Assembly: GCA_017545185.1 (NCBI GenBank)
Contig: JAFWQJ010000052.1
Coordinates: forward strand, 124,001 to 188,000
DNA length: 64,000 nucleotides
Direction: 5' to 3'
DNA from: Oscillospiraceae bacterium
Lineage (GTDB): Bacteria; Bacillota; Clostridia; Oscillospirales; Ruminococcaceae
Shown here: positions 1-8,316 of the stretch, one piece after another
How the letters are laid out: each line of letters begins with the position of its first letter
Numbering within the stretch: the stretch's first letter is position 1
Program-made: the position numbers and the translations under genes
Notes under the pieces: generated by a model
Told to the model about the DNA's origin: nothing
The model's input: only the letters and a program-made list of their open reading frames with translations
Database searches by the model: none

Positions 1-1181
1 ATCCGACCGGCAAGGTCATGGTGACCGACGTCGTGCATATCACGGCGAACTCGAAGCAGGCGATCGAGCGCGATAAACTGAAACTGAAACGGCTGATCCA
101 GCAGCATCATGTCGAGGCGATTGCGATCGGCAACGGCACGGCCTCCCGCGAATCGGAACAGATCGTCGCGGAAATTCTGCACGAGCTGCCTGAATGCAAG
201 GCTGCGTATATGGTCGTCAGCGAGGCAGGCGCGTCTGTATATTCGGCGTCCAAGCTGGCGGCAGAGGAATTTCCGGATTATGACGTTGCGCTGCGCTCTG
301 CGGTATCCATTGCGAGAAGACTCCAGGATCCGCTTGCCGAGCTCGTCAAGATCGAGCCGAAGGCGATCGGCGTCGGCGAATATCAGCATGATATGCCGCC
401 CGCCAGACTGAACGAATCCCTGACCGGCGTGGTCGAGGACTGCGTGAACGCGGTCGGCGTTGACCTGAATACGGCGTCCGGCTCGCTGCTCTCGTATATC
501 TCCGGCATTCACAGCGGCATTGCGCACAACATTGTTGCATACCGTGAGGAAAACGGCGCATTTACGTCCAGAAAGGCACTGATGAAGGTGCCGAAGCTCG
601 GCGCAAAGGCTTATGAGCTCTGCGCGGGCTTCCTGCGGGTGCGGAACGGCAAAAATCCGCTGGACAACACCGGCGTGCATCCGGAAAGCTATGCGGCGGC
701 AGAGGCGCTGCTCAAGGAATGCGGCTATACGCTTGCCGATGTCGGCGGCGATCTCTCGAAGCTGAGCGAGGCGGTCACGAAGGCAGGCTGCGCGAATATG
801 GCAGCAAAGCTCGGCATCGGTGAGCCGACGCTCCGCGACATTGTGAAGGAATTGCAGAAGCCCGGCCGCGACCCCCGCGACGAGCTCCCGAAACCGCTGA
901 TGCGCAGCGGCGATATCATGACCGCAGAGGACTTAAAGCCCGGCATGGAGCTGGTCGGCACGGTACGCAATATCATTGATTTCGGCGCATTTGTGGACAT
1001 CGGCGTACATGAGGACGGCCTTGTCCATGTGTCGCAGCTTGCAAACAAATTCGTCAAGCATCCGCTCGATATCGTCAAGGTCGGGCAGATCGTCCGTGTC
1101 CGCGTGCTCGAGGTCGATGCCAAGCGCAAGCGCATCAGCCTGACCATGAAGGGCGTCTCGCAGGCGGATCTGGAATCCTGA
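1..1181 (+). CDS. tex: Tex-family RNA-binding transcription accessory protein, C-terminal part
   Basis: The reading frame is already open at base 3 and the first ATG (18) lies mid-domain, so the 5' half is outside the window; about 393 of the usual 720-770 residues are seen. The visible order matches Tex: the end of the YqgF/RNase H-like domain, the helix-hairpin-helix region (GVDLNTAS, then SRKALMKVPKLGAKAYE), and a C-terminal S1 domain beginning at about LKPGMELVGTVRNIIDFGAFVDIG and ending in RISLTMKG. Tex binds nucleic acid through the S1 domain and influences transcription in the cytoplasm. It is followed after 75 bases by a same-strand metallophosphoesterase gene with its own strong ribosome-binding site. 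The family assignment is secure; the cellular role in this organism is inferred. Confidence 0.93.
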   Translation, partial: PTGKVMVTDVVHITANSKQAIERDKLKLKRLIQQHHVEAIAIGNGTASRESEQIVAEILHELPECKAAYMVVSEAGASVYSASKLAAEEFPDYDVALRSAVSIARRLQDPLAELVKIEPKAIGVGEYQHDMPPARLNESLTGVVEDCVNAVGVDLNTASGSLLSYISGIHSGIAHNIVAYREENGAFTSRKALMKVPKLGAKAYELCAGFLRVRNGKNPLDNTGVHPESYAAAEALLKECGYTLADVGGDLSKLSEAVTKAGCANMAAKLGIGEPTLRDIVKELQKPGRDPRDELPKPLMRSGDIMTAEDLKPGMELVGTVRNIIDFGAFVDIGVHEDGLVHVSQLANKFVKHPLDIVKVGQIVRVRVLEVDAKRKRISLTMKGVSQADLES

Positions 1182-1206
1182 GCCCCCGCAGGCGTTTCGT
1201 TGTATA

Positions 1207-1246
1207 GTGAATAACGAATAATGAATAACGAATAGTGAATAGTGAA
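1207..1246 (+). repeat. Short GAATA(A/G)(C/T)GAAT direct-repeat tract
   Basis: Five imperfect iterations of a 7-8 base word (gaataac, gaataat, gaatagt) fill most of the gap between tex and the next gene and run up to its Shine-Dalgarno sequence. The same words form the arms of an inverted-repeat element at 15013-15140, so this is probably a member of a dispersed intergenic repeat family. Confidence 0.6.
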
Positions 1247-1256
1247 GGAGAACACT

Positions 1257-2006
1257 ATGGTATATGTGACCGGCGACACGCACGGCGATTTTTCCCGCTT
1301 CAAGCACCCGATGCTCAAAAAGGCGGATGCGAACGATATCGTCATCGTCTGCGGGGACTTCGGCTTTTTCTGGGACGATTCCAAAAAGGAGCAGAAGCTC
1401 CGCGAAAAGCTCCTCGATCTCAAATACACCGTCGCGTTCGTGGACGGCTGCCACGAAAACTACGATATGCTGGAAGCCTATCCGGTTGAGGAATGGAACG
1501 GCGGAAAAGCCCACGTCATCGCGCCGAACCTTGTGCACCTGCTCCGCGGCGAGATCTATACGATCTGCGGCAAGCGGTTCTTTACCTTCGGCGGCGGACA
1601 TTCGCAGGATTTTGAATACCGCACCGCCGAGAACTGGTGGGAGCGCGAACAGCCGACCTACGAGGAGATCCTCCACGCAGCCGAGAACCTCAAGGCGCAT
1701 GACAATACCGTTGATTACATCATCACGCATGAGCCGCCCGCGTCATTGAAGGACTGCCTGCGTGTCGATATGATGCAGCGGCTCGAGGTGCACGCCTTTT
1801 TTGAGGATCTGACGCAGATCTGTACATTTCAGCAGTGGTATTTCGGCAAATGTCACCTGAACCGCTATGTGCCGGTCAAGTATTATGCGGTGTTTGACGG
1901 CATCTATCCGCTGCGGGATACGCAGGGCAAGGCGCCGGGCGCAGCCTATGACCCGTCCGTGACCGCAGAACCCGAACCGCTGCCGGAGGAGGAAACTGAT
2001 GCATAA
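1257..2006 (+). CDS. Calcineurin-like metallophosphoesterase
   Basis: A 249-residue cytoplasmic phosphoesterase. Metal-binding motifs of the calcineurin-like fold appear in order: GDTHGD near the N-terminus, CGDFG about 25 residues later, a GCHEN motif in place of GNHE, and ITHEPP in the second half. A GTG at 1242 is also in frame, but AAGGAG at 1245-1250 sits 6 bases before the ATG at 1257, which makes 1257 the better start. The stop overlaps the start of the MscS-like gene by 8 bases, so the two are co-translated. The C-terminal 20 residues are Pro/Glu-rich. The substrate cannot be told from sequence. Confidence 0.85.
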   Translation: MVYVTGDTHGDFSRFKHPMLKKADANDIVIVCGDFGFFWDDSKKEQKLREKLLDLKYTVAFVDGCHENYDMLEAYPVEEWNGGKAHVIAPNLVHLLRGEIYTICGKRFFTFGGGHSQDFEYRTAENWWEREQPTYEEILHAAENLKAHDNTVDYIITHEPPASLKDCLRVDMMQRLEVHAFFEDLTQICTFQQWYFGKCHLNRYVPVKYYAVFDGIYPLRDTQGKAPGAAYDPSVTAEPEPLPEEETDA

Positions 2007-2847
2007 CCAGCTCGAAGCCGGGCAGGAGGCGCTCGAACAGACCGCGGGCGTCCTGACGAAGCTCGGGGAAAAGGTCGTCAACTTCATGCCGACGCTGCTT
2101 TGCTCGCTGGTCGTGTTCCTGATCGGCGTGCTGATCGCAAGATTCCTGATCTGGCTGCTCAAGCATACGATGAAGCGGGCAAAGGTCAATGCAGCCGCGA
2201 TCAGCTTCGGACAGTCGTTTGCGCGCATCCTGCTGTACGTGACGCTCATCGTGATCTGCCTGTCGCTGCTCGGCGTACCGGCCGCGTCGGTCGTGACGCT
2301 GCTGGGTGCTGCCGGCGTGACCGTCGGTCTGGCGCTGCAGAACAGCCTGTCGAATCTGGCAGGCGGCTTTGTGCTGATGCTCGCGAAACCGTTTCAGGCC
2401 GGGGATTACATCATCGCGGACGGCGAGGAAGGCTATGTCGAGGCGGTGACGATCCTCTATACGCAGCTGACTACCCGCGATAACCGCAGCGTTTATCTGC
2501 CGAACAGCAGGGTCTCGTCCGGGGCGGTCGTCAATCTCTCCCGCAAGGGCAAGCTGCGCATCAGCATTCCCGTTTCCGTTTCGTACAGCACCGACATTGC
2601 ACAGACGAGAGACGCGCTGCTGACTGCTGCGAAAAAGCAGAAATATGTCATCCGCGAACCGGAGCCGACCGTCACGGTCAATGTGCTCGGCGACAGCGGC
2701 ATGGAGCTGCTGCTGAATGTGTGGGTCGCAAAGTTCGATTACTTCACCGCACAGCCGGAGCTCCGGGAGCTCGTGAAGCTGACCCTTGACGAAGCGGGCG
2801 TGGAGATCCCGTTCCCGCAGGTCGTTGTACACAAGGGAGAAAAGTGA
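1999..2847 (+). CDS. mscS: Small-conductance mechanosensitive channel (MscS family)
   Basis: The product is 282 residues, the normal size for the minimal MscS type. Three hydrophobic segments lie in the first 130 residues; the third is Ala/Gly-rich and ends in GLALQNSLSNLAGGFVLM, the pore-lining helix with the typical kink. A beta domain (AGDYIIADGEEGYVEAVTILYTQL, then NSRVSSGAVVNLS) and the cytoplasmic alpha/beta domain follow. The channel releases solutes during hypo-osmotic shock from the cytoplasmic membrane. The ATG overlaps the phosphoesterase stop. A bidirectional terminator follows at 2869-2906. Confidence 0.93.
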   Translation: MHNQLEAGQEALEQTAGVLTKLGEKVVNFMPTLLCSLVVFLIGVLIARFLIWLLKHTMKRAKVNAAAISFGQSFARILLYVTLIVICLSLLGVPAASVVTLLGAAGVTVGLALQNSLSNLAGGFVLMLAKPFQAGDYIIADGEEGYVEAVTILYTQLTTRDNRSVYLPNSRVSSGAVVNLSRKGKLRISIPVSVSYSTDIAQTRDALLTAAKKQKYVIREPEPTVTVNVLGDSGMELLLNVWVAKFDYFTAQPELRELVKLTLDEAGVEIPFPQVVVHKGEK

Positions 2848-2868
2848 ATATCTGCTCCGCATATAACA

Positions 2869-2906
2869 AAAACGGGCTCACTGCATTGCTGCAGCGAGTC
2901 CGTTTT
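2869..2906. terminator. Bidirectional intrinsic terminator
   Basis: Arms AAAACGGGCTCACTGCA (2869-2885) and TGCAGCGAGTCCGTTTT (2890-2906) pair with one wobble and one mismatch, flanked by A and T runs. It lies between the convergent mscS gene and the minus-strand secreted-protein gene. Confidence 0.8.
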
Positions 2907-2959
2907 CTTTCATGTTTTTGCTGTTTGCGGTTATGTGTTCTGTGAAGCCGGCAAGTGTT

Positions 2960-3463
2960 TCATCCGATATACTGCCAGACTTCACTGTAAAGACGGCCGC
3001 CCCACGGAACAAATGACGGCATCAGTGCCCTGAAAGTACCCGGTCCGAAAATACCGTCCTCAGCGATCGGGGCGACGCCGTAGGGGCGCATGTTATCATT
3101 ACGGATCTGCTGCATCTTCAGAACAGCCTGCTGCGTATTGTAGCCGTAGTAGCCGTCCACAACGATCTTCTGCAGGGGGTTGCCGTATCTGTCGCAGGCA
3201 CCGTTTCCGCACATACCATTGTAATATGCCTGAATGAACTTGATGCACTCGCGGTCATAATTGGTGCTGCCGGTGTGGGGGTACCAGCCGTAATTGTAAC
3301 CGTTGACGGGGATTCTGAAGAGGTAATAAGCGGTGGTATAAGGGTCGTGAGCGCTTGCGGTGATTGCGGCGGGCTTGAGTGCTTCGGGGAGAACGATCGG
3401 TGCTGCGCCGAGGCAGGTGGCTGCCATCATGACTGAGACGATTCTTTTGGTTGATTTTTTCAT
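2960..3463 (-). CDS. Secreted protein with peptidoglycan-binding-like repeat motifs
   Basis: The 167-residue product starts with a signal peptide (positively charged MKKSTKR, hydrophobic core, Ala-rich cleavage region ending near TASAHD). The mature part is short and Tyr/Gly-rich. It contains IVVDGYYGYNTQQAVLKMQ and EDGIFGPGTFRAL, both resembling the D-G-x-(F/Y)-G-x-x-T-x-x-A core of peptidoglycan-binding domain 1. Two Cys residues (in the GMCGNGACD stretch) may form a disulfide. No catalytic domain is visible, so a wall-binding role is inferred. AAGGAG precedes the ATG and a strong promoter lies at 3516-3544. Confidence 0.75.
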   Translation of the reverse strand: MKKSTKRIVSVMMAATCLGAAPIVLPEALKPAAITASAHDPYTTAYYLFRIPVNGYNYGWYPHTGSTNYDRECIKFIQAYYNGMCGNGACDRYGNPLQKIVVDGYYGYNTQQAVLKMQQIRNDNMRPYGVAPIAEDGIFGPGTFRALMPSFVPWGGRLYSEVWQYIG

Positions 3464-3515
3464 GTTTTCTACTCCTTATTCTGAAATGTAGTATATTGAC
3501 CTTCCGGCCGCGGCT

Positions 3516-3544
3516 ATTATATATCAAAGGCTGCTGTTTGTCAA
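3516..3544 (-). promoter_or_regulatory. Sigma-A promoter for the secreted peptidoglycan-binding-like gene
   Basis: Read on the minus strand, TTGACA (3544-3539) and TATAAT (3521-3516) are separated by exactly 17 bases. The start point would be near 3509, giving a leader of about 45 bases. Confidence 0.85.
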
Positions 3545-3750
3545 CTGTAAATGTGCGATTTCGGCACTATCTACAAATAAATCGCAATATTATAAAACCT
3601 TGCGGCAATCGTAATTGTTAAACGCAATTTTACTAATATCATTTAGCGGCAATTCCGGATTTCTCTGTTTTTATATTGAACATAATGCGAGAAAATGTTA
3701 AAAGGTAAACATCCTGTTTTCCGCTCTGCGCACAGCAAACGGGGAGATGA
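3545..3750. other. AT-rich intergenic stretch
   Basis: Gene-free, AT-rich spacer upstream of the 3516-3544 promoter. Apart from an isolated GAGAAAATGTTAAAAGG stretch I see no convincing gene, promoter or hairpin in it. Confidence 0.5.
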
Positions 3751-3782
3751 AAAAGGACGCCGAACCCTGTCAGCGTCCTTTT
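3751..3782. terminator. Intrinsic terminator downstream of the dehydratase-activase operon
   Basis: AAAAGGACGC (3751-3760) pairs perfectly with GCGTCCTTTT (3773-3782); the minus-strand transcript ends in a U run. It resembles the hairpin at 11224-11255, which has the stem AAAAGGACGCTGA. Confidence 0.8.
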
Positions 3783-3842
3783 GTATGGTTTCCGGATTTT
3801 TTCGGTATGCTTCTGCCTTCGGCGCGCTTCAGCATTGGGAGA
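3751..3842 (-). repeat. Dispersed 3'-end element, copy 1
   Basis: On the minus strand, TCTCCCAATGCTGAAGCGC (near 3841-3823) is followed about 40 bases later by the AAAGGACGC terminator hairpin. The same 19 bases, followed by a near-identical hairpin, lie at 11182-11255 on the plus strand. Both copies sit just downstream of a gene in that gene's orientation, so the element behaves like a repeated 3' untranslated module. Confidence 0.65.
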
Positions 3843-3864
3843 GAATGCCTTTCAAAAGCCGCGA

Positions 3865-5136
3865 TCAGCGGCGTGTGCTTTGCTGATCGGGAGTCCGCTC
3901 TTTGGCGATCGAGAGCATCAGCTTGATGCGGTTCTGCTGGTTGACGCGTGTCGCGCCGGGGTCGTAGTCGATCGCGCAGATATTGGCATCCTTGTATTTC
4001 TCGTTCATGCCGCGGATCATGCCCTTGCCGACGATATGATTCGGCAGGCATCCGAACGGCTGCACGCATACGATATTGCTGTAGCCCTTCTCGATCAGCT
4101 CGGACATTTCCGCTGTCAGGAGCCAGCCCTCGCCCATGCAGACGCCGCTGCTGATCGTTTCCTCGCCGAGCGCCTTCAGCTTCGGGAACGGGATCGGCTT
4201 CTCAAACTGCGGATAGTCCTTCAGCACACGGAGCATGACGCGCTCAAGCTGCTCGACATACCAGACCGAGGCACGGCTGAACGTCACGCCCTTGCGGTCG
4301 CCGTAGAGCTTATGGTTCTCCCGCACGATATTGAGGCTGTACATCGCGAAGCCGAGGATCCCCGGCACCATGACCTCTGCGCCCTGCTCGACGAGGAAAT
4401 CCGGCAGGTGATCATTGCCGAAATCCGCATACTTGACGTAGAGCTCCCCGACGATGCCGACCTTCGGCTTGACGGTTTTCGTCACGGGGACCGCAGCAAA
4501 GTCGTCCGCGATCGCACGGAAATTCCGCTTGATGCTGTGCATGGTGAGCCCCTTGTTCTCCCGGATCTGGTCAGTGAGCTTGACGCGCCATTTCTCCATG
4601 ACAGCGGCCGCATCGCCTTTGTTGTTCTCATACGGCACGACCTGATTGCGCAGCAGCATGACGAAATCGCCGTAAAGCCATGTGATGAGCCCTTTCAGGA
4701 ACATCAGCGGGGAGATATCGAAGCCGCTGTTCTTCTCGATGCCGCCGAAGTTGACCGAGACGACCGGCACATATTCGAGCCCGGCCTTTTTCAGCGCCTT
4801 GCGGAGCATATGCACATAGTTTGAGGCTCTGCATCCGCCGCCGGTCTGATAGAGCATTAGCGCGGATGTTTTCGGGTCAAACGCGCCCGATTCCAGCGCG
4901 TAGATCAGCTGTCCGATGACGACGATCGCCGGATAGCAGGCGTCATTGTGGACATATTTCAGCCCCGTGTCAATGACCTTCTGCCCGTCGAAATCGAGCA
5001 GCGCGATCTTGTAGCCCGCATCCCGGAACACCGACGCCATCAGCGAAAAGTGCACCGGCAGCGCGTTCGGGACAAGAATGGTATGCGTTTTTTTCATTTC
5101 CGGGGTAAATTCCGGATACAGCTCATTGGTTGCCAA
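3865..5136 (-). CDS. 2-hydroxyacyl-CoA dehydratase-related protein (BcrC/BadD/HgdB-like, COG3581 type)
   Basis: The 423-residue product resembles the C-terminal part of the large activase-dehydratase-like fusion proteins common in clostridia. Visible features include VPNALPVHFSLMASVFRDAGY near the N-terminus, conserved Cys positions in NDACYPA, GGGCRASNY and SSGVCMGEG, and VQPFGCLPNHIVGKG in the C-terminal third. These Cys residues are those expected to ligate an iron-sulfur cluster in the family. The gene starts 3 bases after the stop of the upstream activase gene, so the pair is translationally coupled. The substrate is unknown; many members of this pair are not linked to amino-acid fermentation genes, and none is linked here. 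Confidence 0.75.
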   Translation of the reverse strand: MATNELYPEFTPEMKKTHTILVPNALPVHFSLMASVFRDAGYKIALLDFDGQKVIDTGLKYVHNDACYPAIVVIGQLIYALESGAFDPKTSALMLYQTGGGCRASNYVHMLRKALKKAGLEYVPVVSVNFGGIEKNSGFDISPLMFLKGLITWLYGDFVMLLRNQVVPYENNKGDAAAVMEKWRVKLTDQIRENKGLTMHSIKRNFRAIADDFAAVPVTKTVKPKVGIVGELYVKYADFGNDHLPDFLVEQGAEVMVPGILGFAMYSLNIVRENHKLYGDRKGVTFSRASVWYVEQLERVMLRVLKDYPQFEKPIPFPKLKALGEETISSGVCMGEGWLLTAEMSELIEKGYSNIVCVQPFGCLPNHIVGKGMIRGMNEKYKDANICAIDYDPGATRVNQQNRIKLMLSIAKERTPDQQSTRR

Positions 5137-5139
5137 GCT

Positions 5140-8073
5140 TTAACTCTCCTTTTTGCACCCATCATAGCCCGCCGCGGCAAACAGGCTCCGCAGGCGGATC
5201 TTCGCGGCACCGGCGTTCGTGACCTCGTCAATTTTCAGCTGCGTATAGATCTTGCCGGATTTTTCGAGGATCGAGCGCACCTCGTCCGTTGTGACGGCGT
5301 CCACGCCGCAGCCGAAGGATACGAACTGCACGAGGTTGATCCGCTCCTCGGGCAGCGCCTCCGCGACATATCTTGCGGCGAGATACAGCCGTGCATGGTA
5401 TGTCCACTGGTTTAAGACGGTCGTCCGGAACGGATCGACGCGGCAGGCGATGCTGTCCTCGGTGATGACGACGGCGCCCAGTCCGCAGATCAGCTTGTCC
5501 AGCCCGTGATTGACCTCGGGGTCAATGTGGTAGGGTCTGCCTGCCAGCACGATGACCGGCATCTGCTTTGCCTTCGCGATCGCGAGGAATTCCTCGGCCT
5601 TGTTGCGCACAGCTTTCATATAGCATTCGTATTCGCGGTATGCGGCATCCGCAGCGGCCTTCATCTGCTTCGGTGTGAAGCTGTAGCCGTATTTCTGCAG
5701 GATCGCACGGAACTTCGCGGGGAAGCTTTTCCGGTTGTGGATGCCGACAAAATCGTGCAGGAAGCGGATCTCCTTCAGCGCCTTGATATTGATGTTCGCG
5801 ACCTCGGGATAATACGCGACGACCGGGCAGTTATAATGGTTGTCACCCGCGCCCTCATCGACATTGTAGCTCATGCAGGGATAGAAGATCATGTCGGGAT
5901 TTTCCGCGAGCAGGGCTTCAATATGTCCGTGCAGGAGCTTTGCCGGGAAGCAGACCGTATCCGAGGGGATCGTGTGCTGCCCGGAGAGAAACAGCTTTCT
6001 CGTGGAATCCGGCGAGACGATGACGCTGAACCCGAGCGCCGTCAGCAGCGTATGCCAGAACGGGAGCAGCTCATAGAGATTCAGCGCGAGCGGGATGCCG
6101 ACGACCGGCTGTCCTGCTTTGCGTTCGTTTTTGCGGTATTTCATCAGGAGCTGCCGCTTTTCCTCGTAGAGGTTGCAGACCGTCGGCTGTTCTTTCAGTT
6201 TGAGCGGACGGTCGCAGCGGTTGCCCGCGATAAAGGTATGTTCCCCGCCGAAGGAATTGACGGTCAGGGAGCAGTTGTTGTGGCAGCCCTTACAGGTGAT
6301 TGTTTTCACGGTATGCGTAAAATCACGCAGCTGCTCTGCGGTGAGCAGCGTGCTTTTGCCGGTGCTGTGCTGCATCGCATAGAGCGCGGCACCGTAAGCG
6401 CCCATGATGCCGGAGATCTCCGGGCGGACGACCTCCTGCTTCAGTTCCAGCTCAAAGGCGCGGAGCACCGCATCATTGAGGAAGGTGCCGCCCTGCACGA
6501 CGATATGCTTTCCGAGCTCGGATGCATTCGCGCAGCGGATGACCTTATAGAGCGCGTTCTTGACCACGCTCACGGAGAGCCCCGCGGAGATATTTTCCAC
6601 GGATGCGCCGTCCTTCTGCGCCTGCTTGACGGAGCTGTTCATGAATACCGTGCAGCGCGAGCCGAGATCGACCGGCTGTTCCGCAAAGAGCCCGAGTTTC
6701 GCAAAATCCGCAATGGAATAGTGCATCGCCTCCGCGAAGGTCTGCAAAAAGGAGCCGCAGCCCGAGGAACAGGCTTCATTCAGGAAGATATTGTCGATCG
6801 CATGATTGTGGATGCGGAAGCATTTGATATCCTGTCCGCCGATGTCGATGATGAAATCGACGTCCGGCTTGAATTTCTGTGCCGCGGTATAATGCGCGAT
6901 CGTTTCGACAATGCCGAGATCGGCGCCGAACGCCTCGCGGATGATGTCCTCGCCGTAGCCGGTGACAGCCGCGCAGGCAATGTGCATCCCGGGGTATTTC
7001 TCATAGAGATACAGCAGATAGTCCCGGACGACGGGAACCGGATTGCCCTTGTTCGACTGATAGATCGTATCAAGGATGCCGCCGTCCGCGTCGGTGACTG
7101 CCGCCTTGATCGTCGTGGAGCCTGCGTCAATGCCGAGGAACATATCGCCCTCCGGTTTGTCAATATACCGGATATGCGCGGAATTTGCCTTGTGCCGCGC
7201 ACAGAATGCGCCGTATTCCTCCTGCGAGGAAAACAGCGGCTGCATGGTCATATAACTGCCCGATGCGGTGTAGGCTTCTGCCTTTTCCGCGAGCGCGGTC
7301 AGGGAGAATGCCCGGTCATCGCACTGCATCGCCGCCCCGTAAGCGACATAATAGAGCGCGTGCTCGGGGCATTTTCCGGTCAGGTGCAGCGTCTCGTCGA
7401 AGCTTTTGCGCAGCATATCGAGATAGGTGAGGGGCCCGCCGAGATAGAGCACATTCCCTTCGATCGGGCGTCCCTGCGCAAGGCCGCCGACGGTCTGGTT
7501 GACGACCGCCTTCAGGATGCTGGCAGCGATGTTCGGGAACCCGGCGCCCTGATTGAGCAGCGGCTGGATATCCGATTTGGCGAACACGCCGCACCGCGAG
7601 GCGATCGTATAGATCTTGTCGGCTTTGGCCGCGAGCAGGTTCATGTCATCCGGCGTCACGCCGATCAGCGTGGCCATCTGGTCGATGAACGCGCCGGTGC
7701 CGCCCGCGCAGCTGCCGTTCATGCGCGCCTCAAAGCCGCCGGTCAGAAAGAGGATCTTTGCGTCCTCGCCGCCCAGCTCAATGACGACGTCCGTGCCGGG
7801 GTTCAGCTTTGTGACCGCAGCACGCGTCGAATAGACCTCCTGCACAAAGGGGATCTCCAGTGCCTCCGCAAGACCCATGCCCGCGGAGCCGGAGATCGTA
7901 ATATGCATATTCTCGTCACCGGTCTGCTCCGTGATCCGCCGGAGATAAACCGCTGTCATTTCCGCAATGCGGGACATGTGCCGCTCGTAGGACGAGAACA
8001 GGATCTCATCCTGCTCACCCAGCACGACGCATTTGATGGTTGTGGAACCGATATCCAGTCCGAGTCTTTTCAT
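5140..8073 (-). CDS. Acyl-CoA dehydratase activase, double BadF/BadG/BcrA/BcrD ATPase with DUF2229-like C-terminus
   Basis: The protein has two ASKHA-fold ATPase modules in tandem, beginning KRLGLDIGSTTIK and FLGIDAGSTTIKAAV. Each contains the Cys-centred loop of the HgdC/BcrA activases (NGSCAGGTGAFIDQM and NEACSSGCGSFLQTF) that holds a [4Fe-4S] cluster at a dimer interface. A CKGCHNNC motif then leads into a DUF2229-like domain (VVGIPLALNLYELLPFW, later PSDTVCFPAKLLHGH). Family members use ATP hydrolysis to inject electrons into a dehydratase partner, presumably the adjacent gene. In-frame ATGs exist at 8109 and 8100; 8073 is chosen because MKRLGLDIG is the usual family N-terminus. Confidence 0.82.
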   Translation of the reverse strand: MKRLGLDIGSTTIKCVVLGEQDEILFSSYERHMSRIAEMTAVYLRRITEQTGDENMHITISGSAGMGLAEALEIPFVQEVYSTRAAVTKLNPGTDVVIELGGEDAKILFLTGGFEARMNGSCAGGTGAFIDQMATLIGVTPDDMNLLAAKADKIYTIASRCGVFAKSDIQPLLNQGAGFPNIAASILKAVVNQTVGGLAQGRPIEGNVLYLGGPLTYLDMLRKSFDETLHLTGKCPEHALYYVAYGAAMQCDDRAFSLTALAEKAEAYTASGSYMTMQPLFSSQEEYGAFCARHKANSAHIRYIDKPEGDMFLGIDAGSTTIKAAVTDADGGILDTIYQSNKGNPVPVVRDYLLYLYEKYPGMHIACAAVTGYGEDIIREAFGADLGIVETIAHYTAAQKFKPDVDFIIDIGGQDIKCFRIHNHAIDNIFLNEACSSGCGSFLQTFAEAMHYSIADFAKLGLFAEQPVDLGSRCTVFMNSSVKQAQKDGASVENISAGLSVSVVKNALYKVIRCANASELGKHIVVQGGTFLNDAVLRAFELELKQEVVRPEISGIMGAYGAALYAMQHSTGKSTLLTAEQLRDFTHTVKTITCKGCHNNCSLTVNSFGGEHTFIAGNRCDRPLKLKEQPTVCNLYEEKRQLLMKYRKNERKAGQPVVGIPLALNLYELLPFWHTLLTALGFSVIVSPDSTRKLFLSGQHTIPSDTVCFPAKLLHGHIEALLAENPDMIFYPCMSYNVDEGAGDNHYNCPVVAYYPEVANINIKALKEIRFLHDFVGIHNRKSFPAKFRAILQKYGYSFTPKQMKAAADAAYREYECYMKAVRNKAEEFLAIAKAKQMPVIVLAGRPYHIDPEVNHGLDKLICGLGAVVITEDSIACRVDPFRTTVLNQWTYHARLYLAARYVAEALPEERINLVQFVSFGCGVDAVTTDEVRSILEKSGKIYTQLKIDEVTNAGAAKIRLRSLFAAAGYDGCKKES

Positions 8074-8137
8074 ATAGTATCCGTTGCCCTCTGATTTCAT
8101 TTCCGGCATTTTCGCCGGGGATTTTACACTCCTTTAT

Positions 8138-8166
8138 ATTATAACATACCGTGTACATTTTGTAAA
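8138..8166 (-). promoter_or_regulatory. Sigma-A promoter for the activase operon
   Basis: On the minus strand TTTACA (8166-8161) and TATAAT (8143-8138) are 17 bases apart, placing the start near 8131 and a leader of about 58 bases before the ATG at 8073. Confidence 0.75.
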
Positions 8167-8238
8167 GTCCTGATTTGTGCAGGTGTGCGGAAACCGGGCG
8201 ATTGTTTTATCTATAATGCATAAATTTGTCGCATTTCA

Positions 8239-8267
8239 TTGACAATAACACATATAAATGGTATAAT
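8239..8267 (+). promoter_or_regulatory. Consensus sigma-A promoter for the LRR-dockerin gene
   Basis: Perfect TTGACA (8239-8244) and TATAAT (8262-8267) with a 17-base spacer; the start would be near 8274, about 43 bases before the ATG at 8317. Confidence 0.9.
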
Positions 8268-8316
8268 AATGATACCGTATCAGCACGTTACAATGCAACG
8301 AGAGGAAGTATTATGT

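Noticed and set aside
1242-1256. GTG start five codons upstream for the metallophosphoesterase
   Set aside because: The GTG overlaps the Shine-Dalgarno sequence that serves ATG 1257.
5506-8094. Very long open frame (862 codons) antisense to the activase gene
   Set aside because: It mirrors a strongly conserved coding gene in a GC-rich genome, has no family motif and an Arg/Asp/His-heavy composition typical of shadow frames.
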